DNA from: Paenibacillus tepidiphilus
GTDB taxonomy: Bacteria; Bacillota; Bacilli; Paenibacillales; Paenibacillaceae
DNA length: 64,000 bases
NCBI RefSeq assembly: GCF_008635795.1
Contig: NZ_VWRQ01000002.1
Coordinates: forward strand, 124,001-188,000
Reading direction: 5' to 3'
This document shows, one piece after another, positions 36,317-45,228 of the stretch. The notes under the pieces were generated by a model, which had not been told where the DNA came from, did not search any database, and was given only the letters and a program-made list of their open reading frames with translations. Both the position numbers and the translations under genes were made by a program. Each line of letters starts with the position of its first letter. The stretch's first letter is position 1.

Positions 36317-37543
36317 TCACAATATTTCCTCCAGCCGGGCCGCAACCCCGGCCATAATCGCTTCGAGGCTGCCGTTCTCCACATCCAGCCCTTCCAGGCT
36401 GACGCCCTGTTCCACGGCTGATTTATAGAGCAGCGAGGCCGCTGCACCTTCCCAGGAGATCGCTCCCGTCAGCCGGTTGTCCTTCACATAGATCCGCGTG
36501 TACACGCCGTCCACCTCTGCCGCAACCGTCCGGTCGCACTGGCGCTCATCCGTGTTCCCGATGGAGAACAATGAGATGCCAAAAGCGTTAAACAACGTAA
36601 CCGGAACCGTACGCCGGTAAGCGGCAGGCTCGGCGGCGGCCATGTTGCCTCCGGCTACTTTGCCCTGCTCAATGGCCCCGCCCCATAAGCCTTCCACCAA
36701 TCCGTCCAGCTCCGCAATGTCTCCGGCGGCGTAGATATGGGGAGCGCTCGTCTCCAGGTGGCTGTTCACCAGCACGCCCGCACGGGTGCGGATGCCCGTC
36801 TCCTGCACCAGATCCGTGTTCGGCACGATGCCGATAGAGTACACCACATGCCCGCAAGAGATGGACGTCGCATCATCCAGAACCACGCCCGATACTGCCT
36901 CTTCGCCTGTGATCGCAGTGACTCCGGCATGGAGCTTCACCTGCACCCCGGACTGCTCCAGAATCAGGCGCAGCTTCTCCGAAGAAGCTTCGTCCAGCTG
37001 TCTGGCCATCAGGCGCGGGGCGGCTTCGACAATCGTCACCGGATAGCCGCCCTCATGCAGGGCCCAGGCTGTCTCCAGCCCCTGCACCCCGCCGCCGATA
37101 ACGACGACGCGCTGTCCGCTGGTCAGGCTGTCTTTCAGCCTGTCGGCATCGCCCAGCTCGCGGATCGTGTGGACATTCCTAAGGCCGGCTCCGTCCACAG
37201 TCAGCGCCCGGTTGCGCGCCCCCATGCAGAGCAGCAGCTTATGGTACGCCGTCACCTTGCCGTCCGCCGTCTCAATCTGCTGCCGCTCCGGATGGATCGA
37301 AGTCACCCGGCTGGAGGTATGCAGTGTGATCCGGTTGTCCCGATACCACTTCTCCTTCTTGATCAGCACCTTCTCGCTGTGCAGGTCACTGAACAGGCCT
37401 TTGGTCAGCTTGATGCGGTTATATGGCAGGTGGTTCTCTTCACCGTAGATCGTAATCTCCGACTCCGCATCCCGGTCCCGGATCGCCTTGGCGGCATGGA
37501 CTGCCGCAACGCCGCTGCCGACAATAACATAATGTTTGCTCAT
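36317..37543 (-). CDS. NADH:rubredoxin oxidoreductase-like flavoprotein
   Basis: FAD/NAD(P)-dependent oxidoreductase of 408 residues. The FAD-binding GxGxxA motif opens the protein (YVIVGSGVAAVHAAKA), and the NAD-binding motif is VVVIGGGVQGLETAWAL. IYAAGDIAELDG is the conserved FAD segment and a rubredoxin-reductase-like C-terminal domain closes it. Its place between the flavodiiron and rubredoxin genes indicates that it reduces rubredoxin with NAD(P)H. It starts 14 bases after the flavodiiron stop. Its own stop lies just before a MITE-like element. Confidence 0.9.
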   Translation of the reverse strand: MSKHYVIVGSGVAAVHAAKAIRDRDAESEITIYGEENHLPYNRIKLTKGLFSDLHSEKVLIKKEKWYRDNRITLHTSSRVTSIHPERQQIETADGKVTAYHKLLLCMGARNRALTVDGAGLRNVHTIRELGDADRLKDSLTSGQRVVVIGGGVQGLETAWALHEGGYPVTIVEAAPRLMARQLDEASSEKLRLILEQSGVQVKLHAGVTAITGEEAVSGVVLDDATSISCGHVVYSIGIVPNTDLVQETGIRTRAGVLVNSHLETSAPHIYAAGDIAELDGLVEGLWGGAIEQGKVAGGNMAAAEPAAYRRTVPVTLFNAFGISLFSIGNTDERQCDRTVAAEVDGVYTRIYVKDNRLTGAISWEGAAASLLYKSAVEQGVSLEGLDVENGSLEAIMAGVAARLEEIL

Positions 37544-37557
37544 CTCCGCTCTCCCCC

Positions 37558-38805
37558 TTAGATCGCGCTCAGCAGCAGATCGGACACGAACTCGGCCGCG
37601 TTCTTGATCTTCTGCGTCTTCTCGGCGTCTTTCGGTGAGAAACGGATGCGGATCGGGAATTCCACATGGGTCATCCCGGTGGTTTTGATGACATCGGAGG
37701 TGCTCTGCACCGTCATGTTGGTACCATTCAGGTAGTCCTGAATGACCTCGATGGCTTCGCCGCTCCAGCCGTAAGAGCCGAAGGCCGCCGCCAGCTTGCC
37801 TTCCAGATTCATCTGCTGCAGCTCCTTCAGCAGCGGCTCCAGGTTACCGATCATATCGGCGTAGCGGGTGGAGCTGCCGATGAACACAGCGTCTGCTGCG
37901 GCGATACTGTCCAGGATGGCGGACAGGTCGCTTTTATCCGCATCCCATACTTCAGCTGCGATTCCATTCTCCTGGAGGGTGCTCTGGAGGATGCCCGCCA
38001 TTCTTTTCGTGTTATTTTTCAGCGTGGTGTAGACGATGGCCGCTTTCTTCCCCACTGTCGTCTCCCGGCTCAGCTCGGCATACAGGTCAATGTACTTGCG
38101 GACGTCCTCGCGGATCAGGAACCCGTGCGAAGGGGCGATCATGGCAATCTCCAGATCCTTGACGGCCTCCATCAGGGTGCGGACATATCGGCGGTGCGGG
38201 TGGATAATGGCGCTGTAATAGCCTTTGAAATCCTCAGTAATATCGAACCCGGCCTCATCGCTGAACAGCTTCTCCACCGCCACATGGGTACTGAAAATAT
38301 CGCAAGGATACAGAATCCGATCCTCCACACAATAGGTGATCATCGTTTCCGCGGTGTGCAGGTAGGGCGTCTCCTTGAACAGCAGCGTTTTGCCGCCGAT
38401 GTCAAGCGTATCCCCATCCCGTACCGCCAGGAAGTTGCGGCTGTGCAGCTTATACATCTCCTGCAGCTCCGGCACGGCAATCTCCGTGCACACAATCGTC
38501 GCGTTCGTCGCCCGCATCGCCAGCGCCGCCAGCCCGCCGGAATGATCCGGCTCGGTGTGGTTGATCACAATGTACGCAATGTCCAGCGGATCAATCAGCT
38601 CCGCCATGCGGTCCGCATACTCCCGGCCAAACTCCATGTCCACCGTATCAATCACCGTCGGCTTGCCGGTCTTGAGCAAATATGAATTATAGGTCGTCCC
38701 CTTGGCCAGAATCAGCCGGTGAAAGGGAACCTCCCGGTTGTCGATTTTGCCTACCCAATACGTATCCTTCGCAATCTGGATATCCGCAACAGTCATCTCT
38801 CTCAT
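37558..38805 (-). CDS. A-type flavodiiron protein (FprA family)
   Basis: Cytoplasmic flavoprotein of about 415 residues that reduces O2 to water or NO to N2O. An N-terminal metallo-beta-lactamase-like domain carries the diiron ligands in VINHTEPDHSGG, the His of ETPYLHTAETM, CDIFSTHV and IAPSHGFLIR. A flavodoxin domain follows (AAIVYTTLKNNTKRMA, FIGSSTRYADM, AFGSYGWSGEA). There is no fused rubredoxin domain, so the separate rubredoxin downstream is the expected donor. The start at 38805 has GGAGGG. It is the first gene of the redox operon. Confidence 0.95.
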   Translation of the reverse strand: MREMTVADIQIAKDTYWVGKIDNREVPFHRLILAKGTTYNSYLLKTGKPTVIDTVDMEFGREYADRMAELIDPLDIAYIVINHTEPDHSGGLAALAMRATNATIVCTEIAVPELQEMYKLHSRNFLAVRDGDTLDIGGKTLLFKETPYLHTAETMITYCVEDRILYPCDIFSTHVAVEKLFSDEAGFDITEDFKGYYSAIIHPHRRYVRTLMEAVKDLEIAMIAPSHGFLIREDVRKYIDLYAELSRETTVGKKAAIVYTTLKNNTKRMAGILQSTLQENGIAAEVWDADKSDLSAILDSIAAADAVFIGSSTRYADMIGNLEPLLKELQQMNLEGKLAAAFGSYGWSGEAIEVIQDYLNGTNMTVQSTSDVIKTTGMTHVEFPIRIRFSPKDAEKTQKIKNAAEFVSDLLLSAI

Positions 38806-38822
38806 CTCTCTCGCCCTCCAAA

Positions 38823-38837
38823 TGATAATGTTTATCA
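38823..38837. promoter_or_regulatory. Fur-like box at the flavodiiron operon promoter
   Basis: TGATAATGTTTATCA is a perfect dyad around a three-base centre and matches the Bacillus Fur box TGATAATNATTATCA at 13 of 14 defined positions. It lies 18-32 bases upstream of the flavodiiron start, just downstream of a possible -10 (TATAGA) on the minus strand. The match is poorer to PerR and to Fnr consensus sites. Regulation by iron is inference. Confidence 0.55.
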
Positions 38838-39105
38838 ACACACTCATTCTATAATGGGCACCGGGGTCAAAAGGAGGATTGAAATCAAATTTTGAAAGTT
38901 TGGGGTAGAAAAGATATTACAAATCTGACTATACACTGTTTGTGGGGGAGGGTTGTGAGTGGGGTCACTTGGGGTGAAATGACGGCCTTAAAATGAAAAG
39001 TTCTGTTTTATCAGCCCCATTTTTTGCATAAGAAAATAATAATTCATGGTTTTACATAGCTATCCATATATAGTACTCTTCGCTTTATCTCACTTATAAA
39101 TATGC
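38838..39105. other. Intergenic region between the HD gene and the redox operon, no gene seen
   Basis: About 270 bases marking the shift from moderate GC to AT-rich sequence. It carries the redox operon promoter near its left edge and no coding frame worth reporting. Confidence 0.5.
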
Positions 39106-39150
39106 AAAGTCAATCCTAGCTCTCTTTCGTGGGAGATTAGGATTGACTTT
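39106..39150 (-). terminator. Terminator after the RT-nitrilase/HD operon
   Basis: AAAGTCAATCCTA and TAGGATTGACTTT form a perfect 13-bp stem, with an inner CTCTC/GGGAG helix. On the minus strand the tail is TTTGCATATTT. It lies 15 bases past the HD gene stop. Confidence 0.8.
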
Positions 39151-39165
39151 GATATCATAAATATA

Positions 39166-40431
39166 TTAGATTACTGAGATTTGTACATACTCACGCCACG
39201 CCTCTAATCTTTTATCTAATGTACTAATTATTTTATTTGAAAATACCTCAGCGCAAGTTAAATGAAGCATAGGGTTTCCCAAAATATTATTTGTCCGTTC
39301 AGCCAAAATATCTTCAGCCATGCAATGATTAAGTGTACTCCAGTTTTCGATGTGTTCTTGACCCGATAAAAACCTATCCCATACTTGAAGTTCATCACAT
39401 AATACCGACAAATACAGTAACGGATTGGATTGGCTAAACCTAAATTCACTCACGTTCAAATTATGGTATGCAACAACGCGGCATGCTTTTATAACGTGTT
39501 TTGTAAACACAGCAAGAGGATATTTAAAGTCTCTAGTTAGTTCTTCATATAAACCATTATTCAACTTCTCAGATTCCTTACAAATCCAATACCAAATCGA
39601 TGTATATTTCAAGAGCATTAAACCACTAGCTATACCATGATCAATCACTGTAACACCTGAGTATCCTTCATTCGCCATTTTAAAAGCATATTCTTTTAGG
39701 TGAATAGGACACAACGAACTATCGTTTAATAGTTCCAAACCAGAATTTGTTTCAATATCTAAATCTGACAACCAAGGTATATGATCTAGGTTTTCAATGA
39801 CTTGAGATTTTGTCTCTCCATTTGAGTGAATATACTGACTGTACTTAGAAACAAAACTATCCCATAAACTTTTCAACTTTAACATACCTTCAGCGGTCAA
39901 CCCGCCAGAGGAGTCTCTAATATGTTCAAAATCAAATAGATTATCGAATGATTCAAATGACGTTTTATCTATTTCATTCTTATCATCTTCTTGCGAGAAA
40001 AGGTAACCAACGTCATGGAGCAGTGATGCATATGTCCACTGAAGCAAAAACATATGCATCGGGTTTTTACTACAAATGAATTGATCAATTTTATCTTTTA
40101 TAGTCGGTAAATTATCATAAACCCAAATGCCTAATAAAAATAGATATAATGTATGTGCTGTATGATCAGATTGTTTTTTGTAAGATATCCTTCTTCGTAT
40201 TTCAATAGTTGCGACTGCAGATCTGATGGACACAAATTCACCGAAATCTGTAAGTTTTAATATCTGTTCAGCAAGTGTTTCTGCCTTTTGAATTCTTTGA
40301 ATGTCAGATCTACAGTTGAAAAAATCTTTTAGTTCACTAGCCAATCCTGGTATACAGGATCTTAGATAACCCGAAGCCCCCATTCCCTCTTTAAAGTGAT
40401 TGTATAGCATCTTATTAATTGATCCTGTCAT
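39166..40431 (-). CDS. HD-domain protein, partner of the RT-nitrilase
   Basis: Protein of 421 residues, all soluble and helical. It shows HD phosphohydrolase-like metal motifs in order: His residues in QSDHTAHTLYLF (about 90-93), the paired His-Asp in ASLLHDVGYLF (139-140), and later His in TVIDHGIASG (265) and VAYHNLN. HD domains often cleave nucleotides or act as nucleases in defence systems. It begins 36 bases after the reverse transcriptase stop and ends at a strong terminator, so the two genes form one operon. It is AT-rich like its partner. I do not recognise the exact family; assignment to the HD superfamily rests on motif order only. Confidence 0.65.
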   Translation of the reverse strand: MTGSINKMLYNHFKEGMGASGYLRSCIPGLASELKDFFNCRSDIQRIQKAETLAEQILKLTDFGEFVSIRSAVATIEIRRRISYKKQSDHTAHTLYLFLLGIWVYDNLPTIKDKIDQFICSKNPMHMFLLQWTYASLLHDVGYLFSQEDDKNEIDKTSFESFDNLFDFEHIRDSSGGLTAEGMLKLKSLWDSFVSKYSQYIHSNGETKSQVIENLDHIPWLSDLDIETNSGLELLNDSSLCPIHLKEYAFKMANEGYSGVTVIDHGIASGLMLLKYTSIWYWICKESEKLNNGLYEELTRDFKYPLAVFTKHVIKACRVVAYHNLNVSEFRFSQSNPLLYLSVLCDELQVWDRFLSGQEHIENWSTLNHCMAEDILAERTNNILGNPMLHLTCAEVFSNKIISTLDKRLEAWREYVQISVI

Positions 40432-40466
40432 AGTAGATTGACTCCTTATTTCAAGTATTCTTTACT

Positions 40467-43400
40467 TTAAAATCTACCATTGTACCCCGCTGGTGATGTT
40501 TTTAATTCGGGAGTTTGAACTGGCTTTTTTATCGTTTTAAAGAGTGTTGGATCCATCTCAAAAACACTAATAGCGACTTGGTTACTTCCATGAATATGAG
40601 AAATAAGCTTTTCATGTTTAGCAAACGGAGCCTGAGCTGTCGAACCGCCAAACTCTCCCGAATTTGCTAATATTACTGGTTGATACATGTGATAATTTAA
40701 CATTCCTACTAAATTATCAAATGTTTGAACATCTTTATTTAAAGCTGAAACCACAAATACATCTGATACATCTCGTAGGTCTGCTACTAGAGCCAGATCA
40801 GTGGAATCATAACAAATAGCTCCAGCTACTCGTATAGACTCTGTCCCTTTTTTAAATTCAACTAACACCTGATATGGCCTAAATCCAGTTATGCCCAACT
40901 GTAGTTCACCTTTTGTCATATGTTGTTTTCCCTGCCTAACCTCAACAAACTCCCTTCCTGTTCTTCTCTCAGATCTAAGAATCCATATAGCCTGATTGAT
41001 AATATTTTTCTTAGTTCGATCTTGAACAAATGTTAATCCAGCAAATATACTCGCCTTAGTTGCATCAGATAATCTTCGTAAGATCCAGATATCGTCAGGA
41101 TGAATTGATAATTCAGGAAAGACGATTAAATCTACCATACTTGCATTTTTTCTTTGTTGCGCTGTACACCAGGCTTTTAACTGTAACCTTACAAGATTAC
41201 ATACCGAAGCAATATGTGCTTGATGACGCGCACGATATGATGGTGTCCAATTTAGTGGATCTTTATCATCAAAATCTTTAGATTTTGGTAAGAGCGTCTG
41301 TACAATCGCAACTCTAAACTTATTTGTTTCAGAATGTTCAACACTTATGGTTGGAATTTCATAAACAGGAGTGCCTGTAAGTTTTCCGAATATTTTCTGT
41401 TGATATCGAATCCTGTCAAAAAATATATTAATTAAATCTGCCGGAGCTTTTATTTTTCCGAATTCCTCCAAAAGCTCCTCACGTACTTCAATTCCAGGCC
41501 ACTGTAATAAGTGAATAAGTAATTCACTTATCCAAGGCGAAATTGGGTCTTGATATTGATTCAATCCACCCGGAGAATTAGCCAAGCCGAGACGTCTACT
41601 AAACCAGGTAGATCGCAAACCTCTATATCGTTGGGGTGCATCTTCTCGAGTTAAAAATGTTGATGTCGTAAAGTCAAATTCTCCAGTCAAGCAAGAACGA
41701 ATTATACAGCCTAAACTATATAACCAAGGAATTTTTTTATCATTCCACGCGGGTTGCGTGTAGTAAGGAACAATTGATGGTTGTGAGTCATCAATTGTTA
41801 ATTCGAAATAATCTTTATCTTTATAGTTTAGATTTTGTATTTTTTCCCAATCCATACACTGTACTGAAATCGAACTAACGGACAATCCCTTTTTTAATAT
41901 ATTTTCAATGTTTTCATACTTCAAAATTTTATATACTAATAATAAAAGTGCATTTTCTTGAGAAAAATGATTTTCACTACTTTGAATAATTCGTAATAAT
42001 GGTGTTTTTTCATTGTTCAATAAGTTGAGTTCTTTTGATGAAGTAAAGTCAATTTCCTTTGGAACATATGAACGCCAGCTCTGACTTTGGGCACTTCTCG
42101 TATTTAATACTTTACGCAAAGAGTCTGGTCTGTTTAGAGTTAGCAGTAAAACTACCTCTTTTTGTTCATTTTCGGGTAATGCATTCACTAAATTTACAAA
42201 CCAATGGGCAAACCTATCATCATCAGGATGCAACTGCTGTGCAATTAGAGAAATTGGGAACCAATTTGTCACCATCTTTTTACTGTCAATCTGTTCATAC
42301 TGCAAAGCTTGATGTAAAATTTTATAGCTCTCGCAATTTTGAGGTGCCCTTTTTTTATCATCAAGTGCCACTGCATCACCAATGGAAGCAAGATAAAGTA
42401 AAACTTGTTGCATTACGTACCAAGGTGTTCTCGGCCTATTCAAAAATCTCCTTGCAAAGGCGCCAAGTTCCTTGCGGAAAGCAGAAATATTTGCCGAGTC
42501 AGGATAATTTATTTTATCTCGAAATCCAATCTCAACTGCCCCCGCTCGAAATATTTCAGCCGATACATACTCTAAAGTTTTTACCTCAAAAATGTCTTCC
42601 TCTGATGTACTCGAGAAAAGCTTAAACTCTAGCGCATCTAAAACAACGTCTAATAGAATTTTATCTGGAAACAAATCAAAAGCACTTTTTAGCAATAGCG
42701 TAAGTGAAGGATTACTTGCCCAACATGCGATTAATTTTCTAGCCGTCGTTTCAAATTCATGATCTAACATTTGACCGGCAGTAACATTCTTAAGAAATTC
42801 ATCCTTACTTGCCAGAGAATCATGAAGATCCGTCATTCCTCTCCGCAATCTTAGTGAAGAGGCCAATCGAGTCGCAACAAACCGTTTTAACGTATCATCA
42901 CGCACATCAATGTTTGGAGAAGAAATACGTGATAACTCTAAAATGTTTTTTATATTTGATTGATCAATTAATAATTGATCTGATATTTGTAGTAAACCGT
43001 CAAGCCCTCCGGCCATATGCATTAGGGAATCAACATCTGGAGTACCACTGAGAACACTCTGAAAAAGTGTCATTAGTGATGATACATTGCTTTGTGTTGA
43101 CATTTTTTTATGGGGAAATATTTTGGTTTTTGTATGCTTTATCTCTAATTTCACTGATGCTTGTAACTCTTCCATGCATTTCTTCAGCTCAGCCTCTACT
43201 AAGAGACTTATTTCTTCTTTCACCATGCTATAATCTAAATCTTCTACATCAGTAGTTTCTATAACTAAACGAAGATCATCCACATATCGACAATAATCTC
43301 GCAGAACTAATTTATAGGGTTTGCCCTTTTTGCTGACCTTTTTATTTATGAGTTTGGAAATCTGTTCATCAAAACCTATTAAATAAGCGTTTGAAAAAAA

Positions 43401-44309
43401 ACCACTCGCTACTAAGCCTTGTGGAATTCCTTCAGGCAAACTATCTCCTTCAAACAGCTCTGAGATCTCACTTGATTTCTCCCATTTCCAAGTAAATATT
43501 CTTTCCAGCAGTGTCCAAAACTCATCATCTTGATTATAATAGTCGCTTCCTAATTTATATTCAAATGAATAATCTTCGCAAATTTTCTTTAATTTCCTCA
43601 GTAAAGCTTGTCTATCTATATTATCAAAAAAGCCCTTAATATCCATTGATACAACAAAAATATTCTGATTACCTTTTAATTTTGGCGCAAAATATTGACA
43701 TATCTCTTTAGGTCTTAATAAAAACAAGCGATAATCCTCGTAAAATTTTCGATACGATTGAGAATTCCCCCAACTGAACTTAGCTTTTTTTCGTTGATCA
43801 TCAACACTTTCCCATTCGCAATGTAATCTGTTCCCATAGCTAAAGACGAGTTGTCTTTGAGCTTCCAAAAAATCCTGCTCATCAGATGGTCCTTGAGCAG
43901 TTTCAATAGCATCTGCCAAGCAGAGCATTGCAGTAGTTGCGAGTGTTTGATCCTTTATGTTTAAATGCGCTAACGGTCTCAGTCCTTGCGATGGCTTGCC
44001 ATTTTCATCTTTTTGAGGATACCAAGGATTAACAGCTTCAGAATCACTATTTTCAAAATCCCAAGCTGCATTCTTTGGAGCAGGTACAACTTTCATTGCA
44101 TCTGGTTTAAAGCTGCTCTTTTTACTCCAATTTTTTATATTCTCCTCAAGATTAATTGTTGAACAATCCAATTCTAGAGTATCTGCGTACCAATTATGAC
44201 GTCGAATATACTTATGAGTTTTTTTCCATGCTTGAGCAATGACAACTATATCACGTAAATATGTTACTTTTGGTGCAATTAATTCATATTTATTAGTTTC
44301 TTCCTTCAT
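40467..44309 (-). CDS. Reverse transcriptase with C-terminal nitrilase domain (DRT class 1-like)
   Basis: Protein of 1280 residues. The reverse transcriptase fold lies at about residues 110-360: VVSMDIKGFFDNID with the first catalytic Asp (223), GIPQGLVASGFFSNAYL (296-312) and YCRYVDDLRLV with the YVDD box (342-345). A helical region of about 630 residues without a recognised domain follows. The last 285 residues are a carbon-nitrogen hydrolase domain: Glu in LIVFPELS (about 1066), a Lys near 1128-1133 and Cys in GAICYDSTD (about 1166), so the nitrilase triad looks intact. RT-nitrilase fusions are the hallmark of the UG1/UG5 'unknown group' RTs, of which DRT1 is an antiphage system. ATG 44309 follows GAGGTG. 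It is AT-rich and is followed by an HD gene. Confidence 0.85.
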   Translation of the reverse strand: MKEETNKYELIAPKVTYLRDIVVIAQAWKKTHKYIRRHNWYADTLELDCSTINLEENIKNWSKKSSFKPDAMKVVPAPKNAAWDFENSDSEAVNPWYPQKDENGKPSQGLRPLAHLNIKDQTLATTAMLCLADAIETAQGPSDEQDFLEAQRQLVFSYGNRLHCEWESVDDQRKKAKFSWGNSQSYRKFYEDYRLFLLRPKEICQYFAPKLKGNQNIFVVSMDIKGFFDNIDRQALLRKLKKICEDYSFEYKLGSDYYNQDDEFWTLLERIFTWKWEKSSEISELFEGDSLPEGIPQGLVASGFFSNAYLIGFDEQISKLINKKVSKKGKPYKLVLRDYCRYVDDLRLVIETTDVEDLDYSMVKEEISLLVEAELKKCMEELQASVKLEIKHTKTKIFPHKKMSTQSNVSSLMTLFQSVLSGTPDVDSLMHMAGGLDGLLQISDQLLIDQSNIKNILELSRISSPNIDVRDDTLKRFVATRLASSLRLRRGMTDLHDSLASKDEFLKNVTAGQMLDHEFETTARKLIACWASNPSLTLLLKSAFDLFPDKILLDVVLDALEFKLFSSTSEEDIFEVKTLEYVSAEIFRAGAVEIGFRDKINYPDSANISAFRKELGAFARRFLNRPRTPWYVMQQVLLYLASIGDAVALDDKKRAPQNCESYKILHQALQYEQIDSKKMVTNWFPISLIAQQLHPDDDRFAHWFVNLVNALPENEQKEVVLLLTLNRPDSLRKVLNTRSAQSQSWRSYVPKEIDFTSSKELNLLNNEKTPLLRIIQSSENHFSQENALLLLVYKILKYENIENILKKGLSVSSISVQCMDWEKIQNLNYKDKDYFELTIDDSQPSIVPYYTQPAWNDKKIPWLYSLGCIIRSCLTGEFDFTTSTFLTREDAPQRYRGLRSTWFSRRLGLANSPGGLNQYQDPISPWISELLIHLLQWPGIEVREELLEEFGKIKAPADLINIFFDRIRYQQKIFGKLTGTPVYEIPTISVEHSETNKFRVAIVQTLLPKSKDFDDKDPLNWTPSYRARHQAHIASVCNLVRLQLKAWCTAQQRKNASMVDLIVFPELSIHPDDIWILRRLSDATKASIFAGLTFVQDRTKKNIINQAIWILRSERRTGREFVEVRQGKQHMTKGELQLGITGFRPYQVLVEFKKGTESIRVAGAICYDSTDLALVADLRDVSDVFVVSALNKDVQTFDNLVGMLNYHMYQPVILANSGEFGGSTAQAPFAKHEKLISHIHGSNQVAISVFEMDPTLFKTIKKPVQTPELKTSPAGYNGRF

Positions 44310-44693
44310 ATTTCACCTCATAAAAATATCGTTCTCAAATCATCCTCTTAAAATTATCTACAATCATGACTTTAGTCCTAAGCTAAAGATATAAGAATAA
44401 TTCGGCAAAATAAGAAATCATTCCTTTCAATTACGTTAATATATGTCATTTGAATATGGTAGGTTTGTCGAATTGATGAACTTGCAGTTCAACGTCTAAT
44501 AACGTATCTAATAACAGGAAATAAAACTTCAACAATCTTTCTACCGAATAGTAACTTAAACCACGAGAAGGTTAATAATAAAAACTTAACTTTATTTCGG
44601 AAAGGTAGAGTATACTCCGTGGATTATTTTCCCGCTATGAACAAATAATGTACATGAAACAGATTATATAAATAATTAAAAAGGATGGTCTTT
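44310..44693. other. AT-rich divergent intergenic region upstream of the RT gene
   Basis: No coding frame is visible in about 384 bases. It contains a 15-base perfect dyad (TGAACTTGCAGTTCA, 44477-44491), a smaller hairpin (CTTTAG/CTAAAG near 44372), and a direct repeat of CTAATAACGT-type sequence near 44496-44515. It must hold promoters for both divergent genes and could encode a non-coding RNA as in other defence RTs; nothing here proves that. Confidence 0.45.
44477..44491. promoter_or_regulatory. Perfect dyad upstream of the RT gene
   Basis: TGAACT and AGTTCA flank TGC. The site lies 168 bases upstream of the RT start and about 200 bases upstream of the divergent gene. It could be an operator or a stem in an RNA. 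Confidence 0.35.
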
Positions 44694-44999
44694 ATGCGAA
44701 TTCTATTAAACGAACTATACCATGGCAATTTGTATCCCGATGAAGAAGTGATTCCCAATGATCCCCACTATCGTCTAGTAAGTCGAAAGACATCCGAAGC
44801 AATAGAAGCTTGGAAAGTCCGGCATTCTGAGAAAGAATTTAATGAACTTGAAGAATTGCTGGACTTATACAATCAAACCCATGGTATACAGTTAGCATCA
44901 ACATTTACCCATGGCTTCCGTCTTGGGGCGGGTATAATGGTTGAAGTCTTAACCGGACAAGACGAACTGACGCATAAACTGAACAATTTTCCCGATTAG
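44694..44999 (+). CDS. DUF6809-like small protein
   Basis: Soluble helical protein of 101 residues. The opening ILLNELYHGNLYPDEEV and the ending FTHGFRLGAGIMVEVLTG match the DUF6809 family of Bacillota as I recall it; function unknown. These proteins often occur in several copies per genome and near mobile DNA. AAAAGG before ATG 44694 favours that start over 44685. It is transcribed away from the RT operon, and a TATACT hexamer near 44611 may be its -10. Confidence 0.7.
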   Translation: MRILLNELYHGNLYPDEEVIPNDPHYRLVSRKTSEAIEAWKVRHSEKEFNELEELLDLYNQTHGIQLASTFTHGFRLGAGIMVEVLTGQDELTHKLNNFPD

Positions 45000-45166
45000 T
45001 ATCTGTAAGCTTGAAACAAAAGGTCTTATTCATTCAAAAAATTCAGTTCGAGAAATTGCTTGTAATATCACTCACAATCCCCTCTATCTTTTACAAACTG
45101 CTCTTTGATCTAACACAAAAAAACCTCGATCTCTCAAGGTTCCTGTCCACAAACTGCCCACTAAGG

Positions 45167-45188
45167 ACGGAAATCACTCCGTCCTCTC
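45167..45188. terminator. Hairpin between the DUF6809-like and PHP genes
   Basis: AGGACGGA and TCCGTCCT pair around a six-base loop between two convergent genes. It is a plausible terminator; the flanks are not strongly T-rich. Confidence 0.45.
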
Positions 45189-45228
45189 CCTCTAATAAAA
45201 AAACATATCTAGGCTTAGTGAAATATCC

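Noticed and set aside
38823..38837. Fnr site at the flavodiiron promoter
   Set aside because: The half sites are spaced seven bases apart rather than four, and the match to a Fur box is much better.
40467..44309. Retron or group II intron reverse transcriptase
   Set aside because: The protein is much too long, has a nitrilase domain and lacks maturase or intron features; no msr-msd-like structure was recognised next to it.
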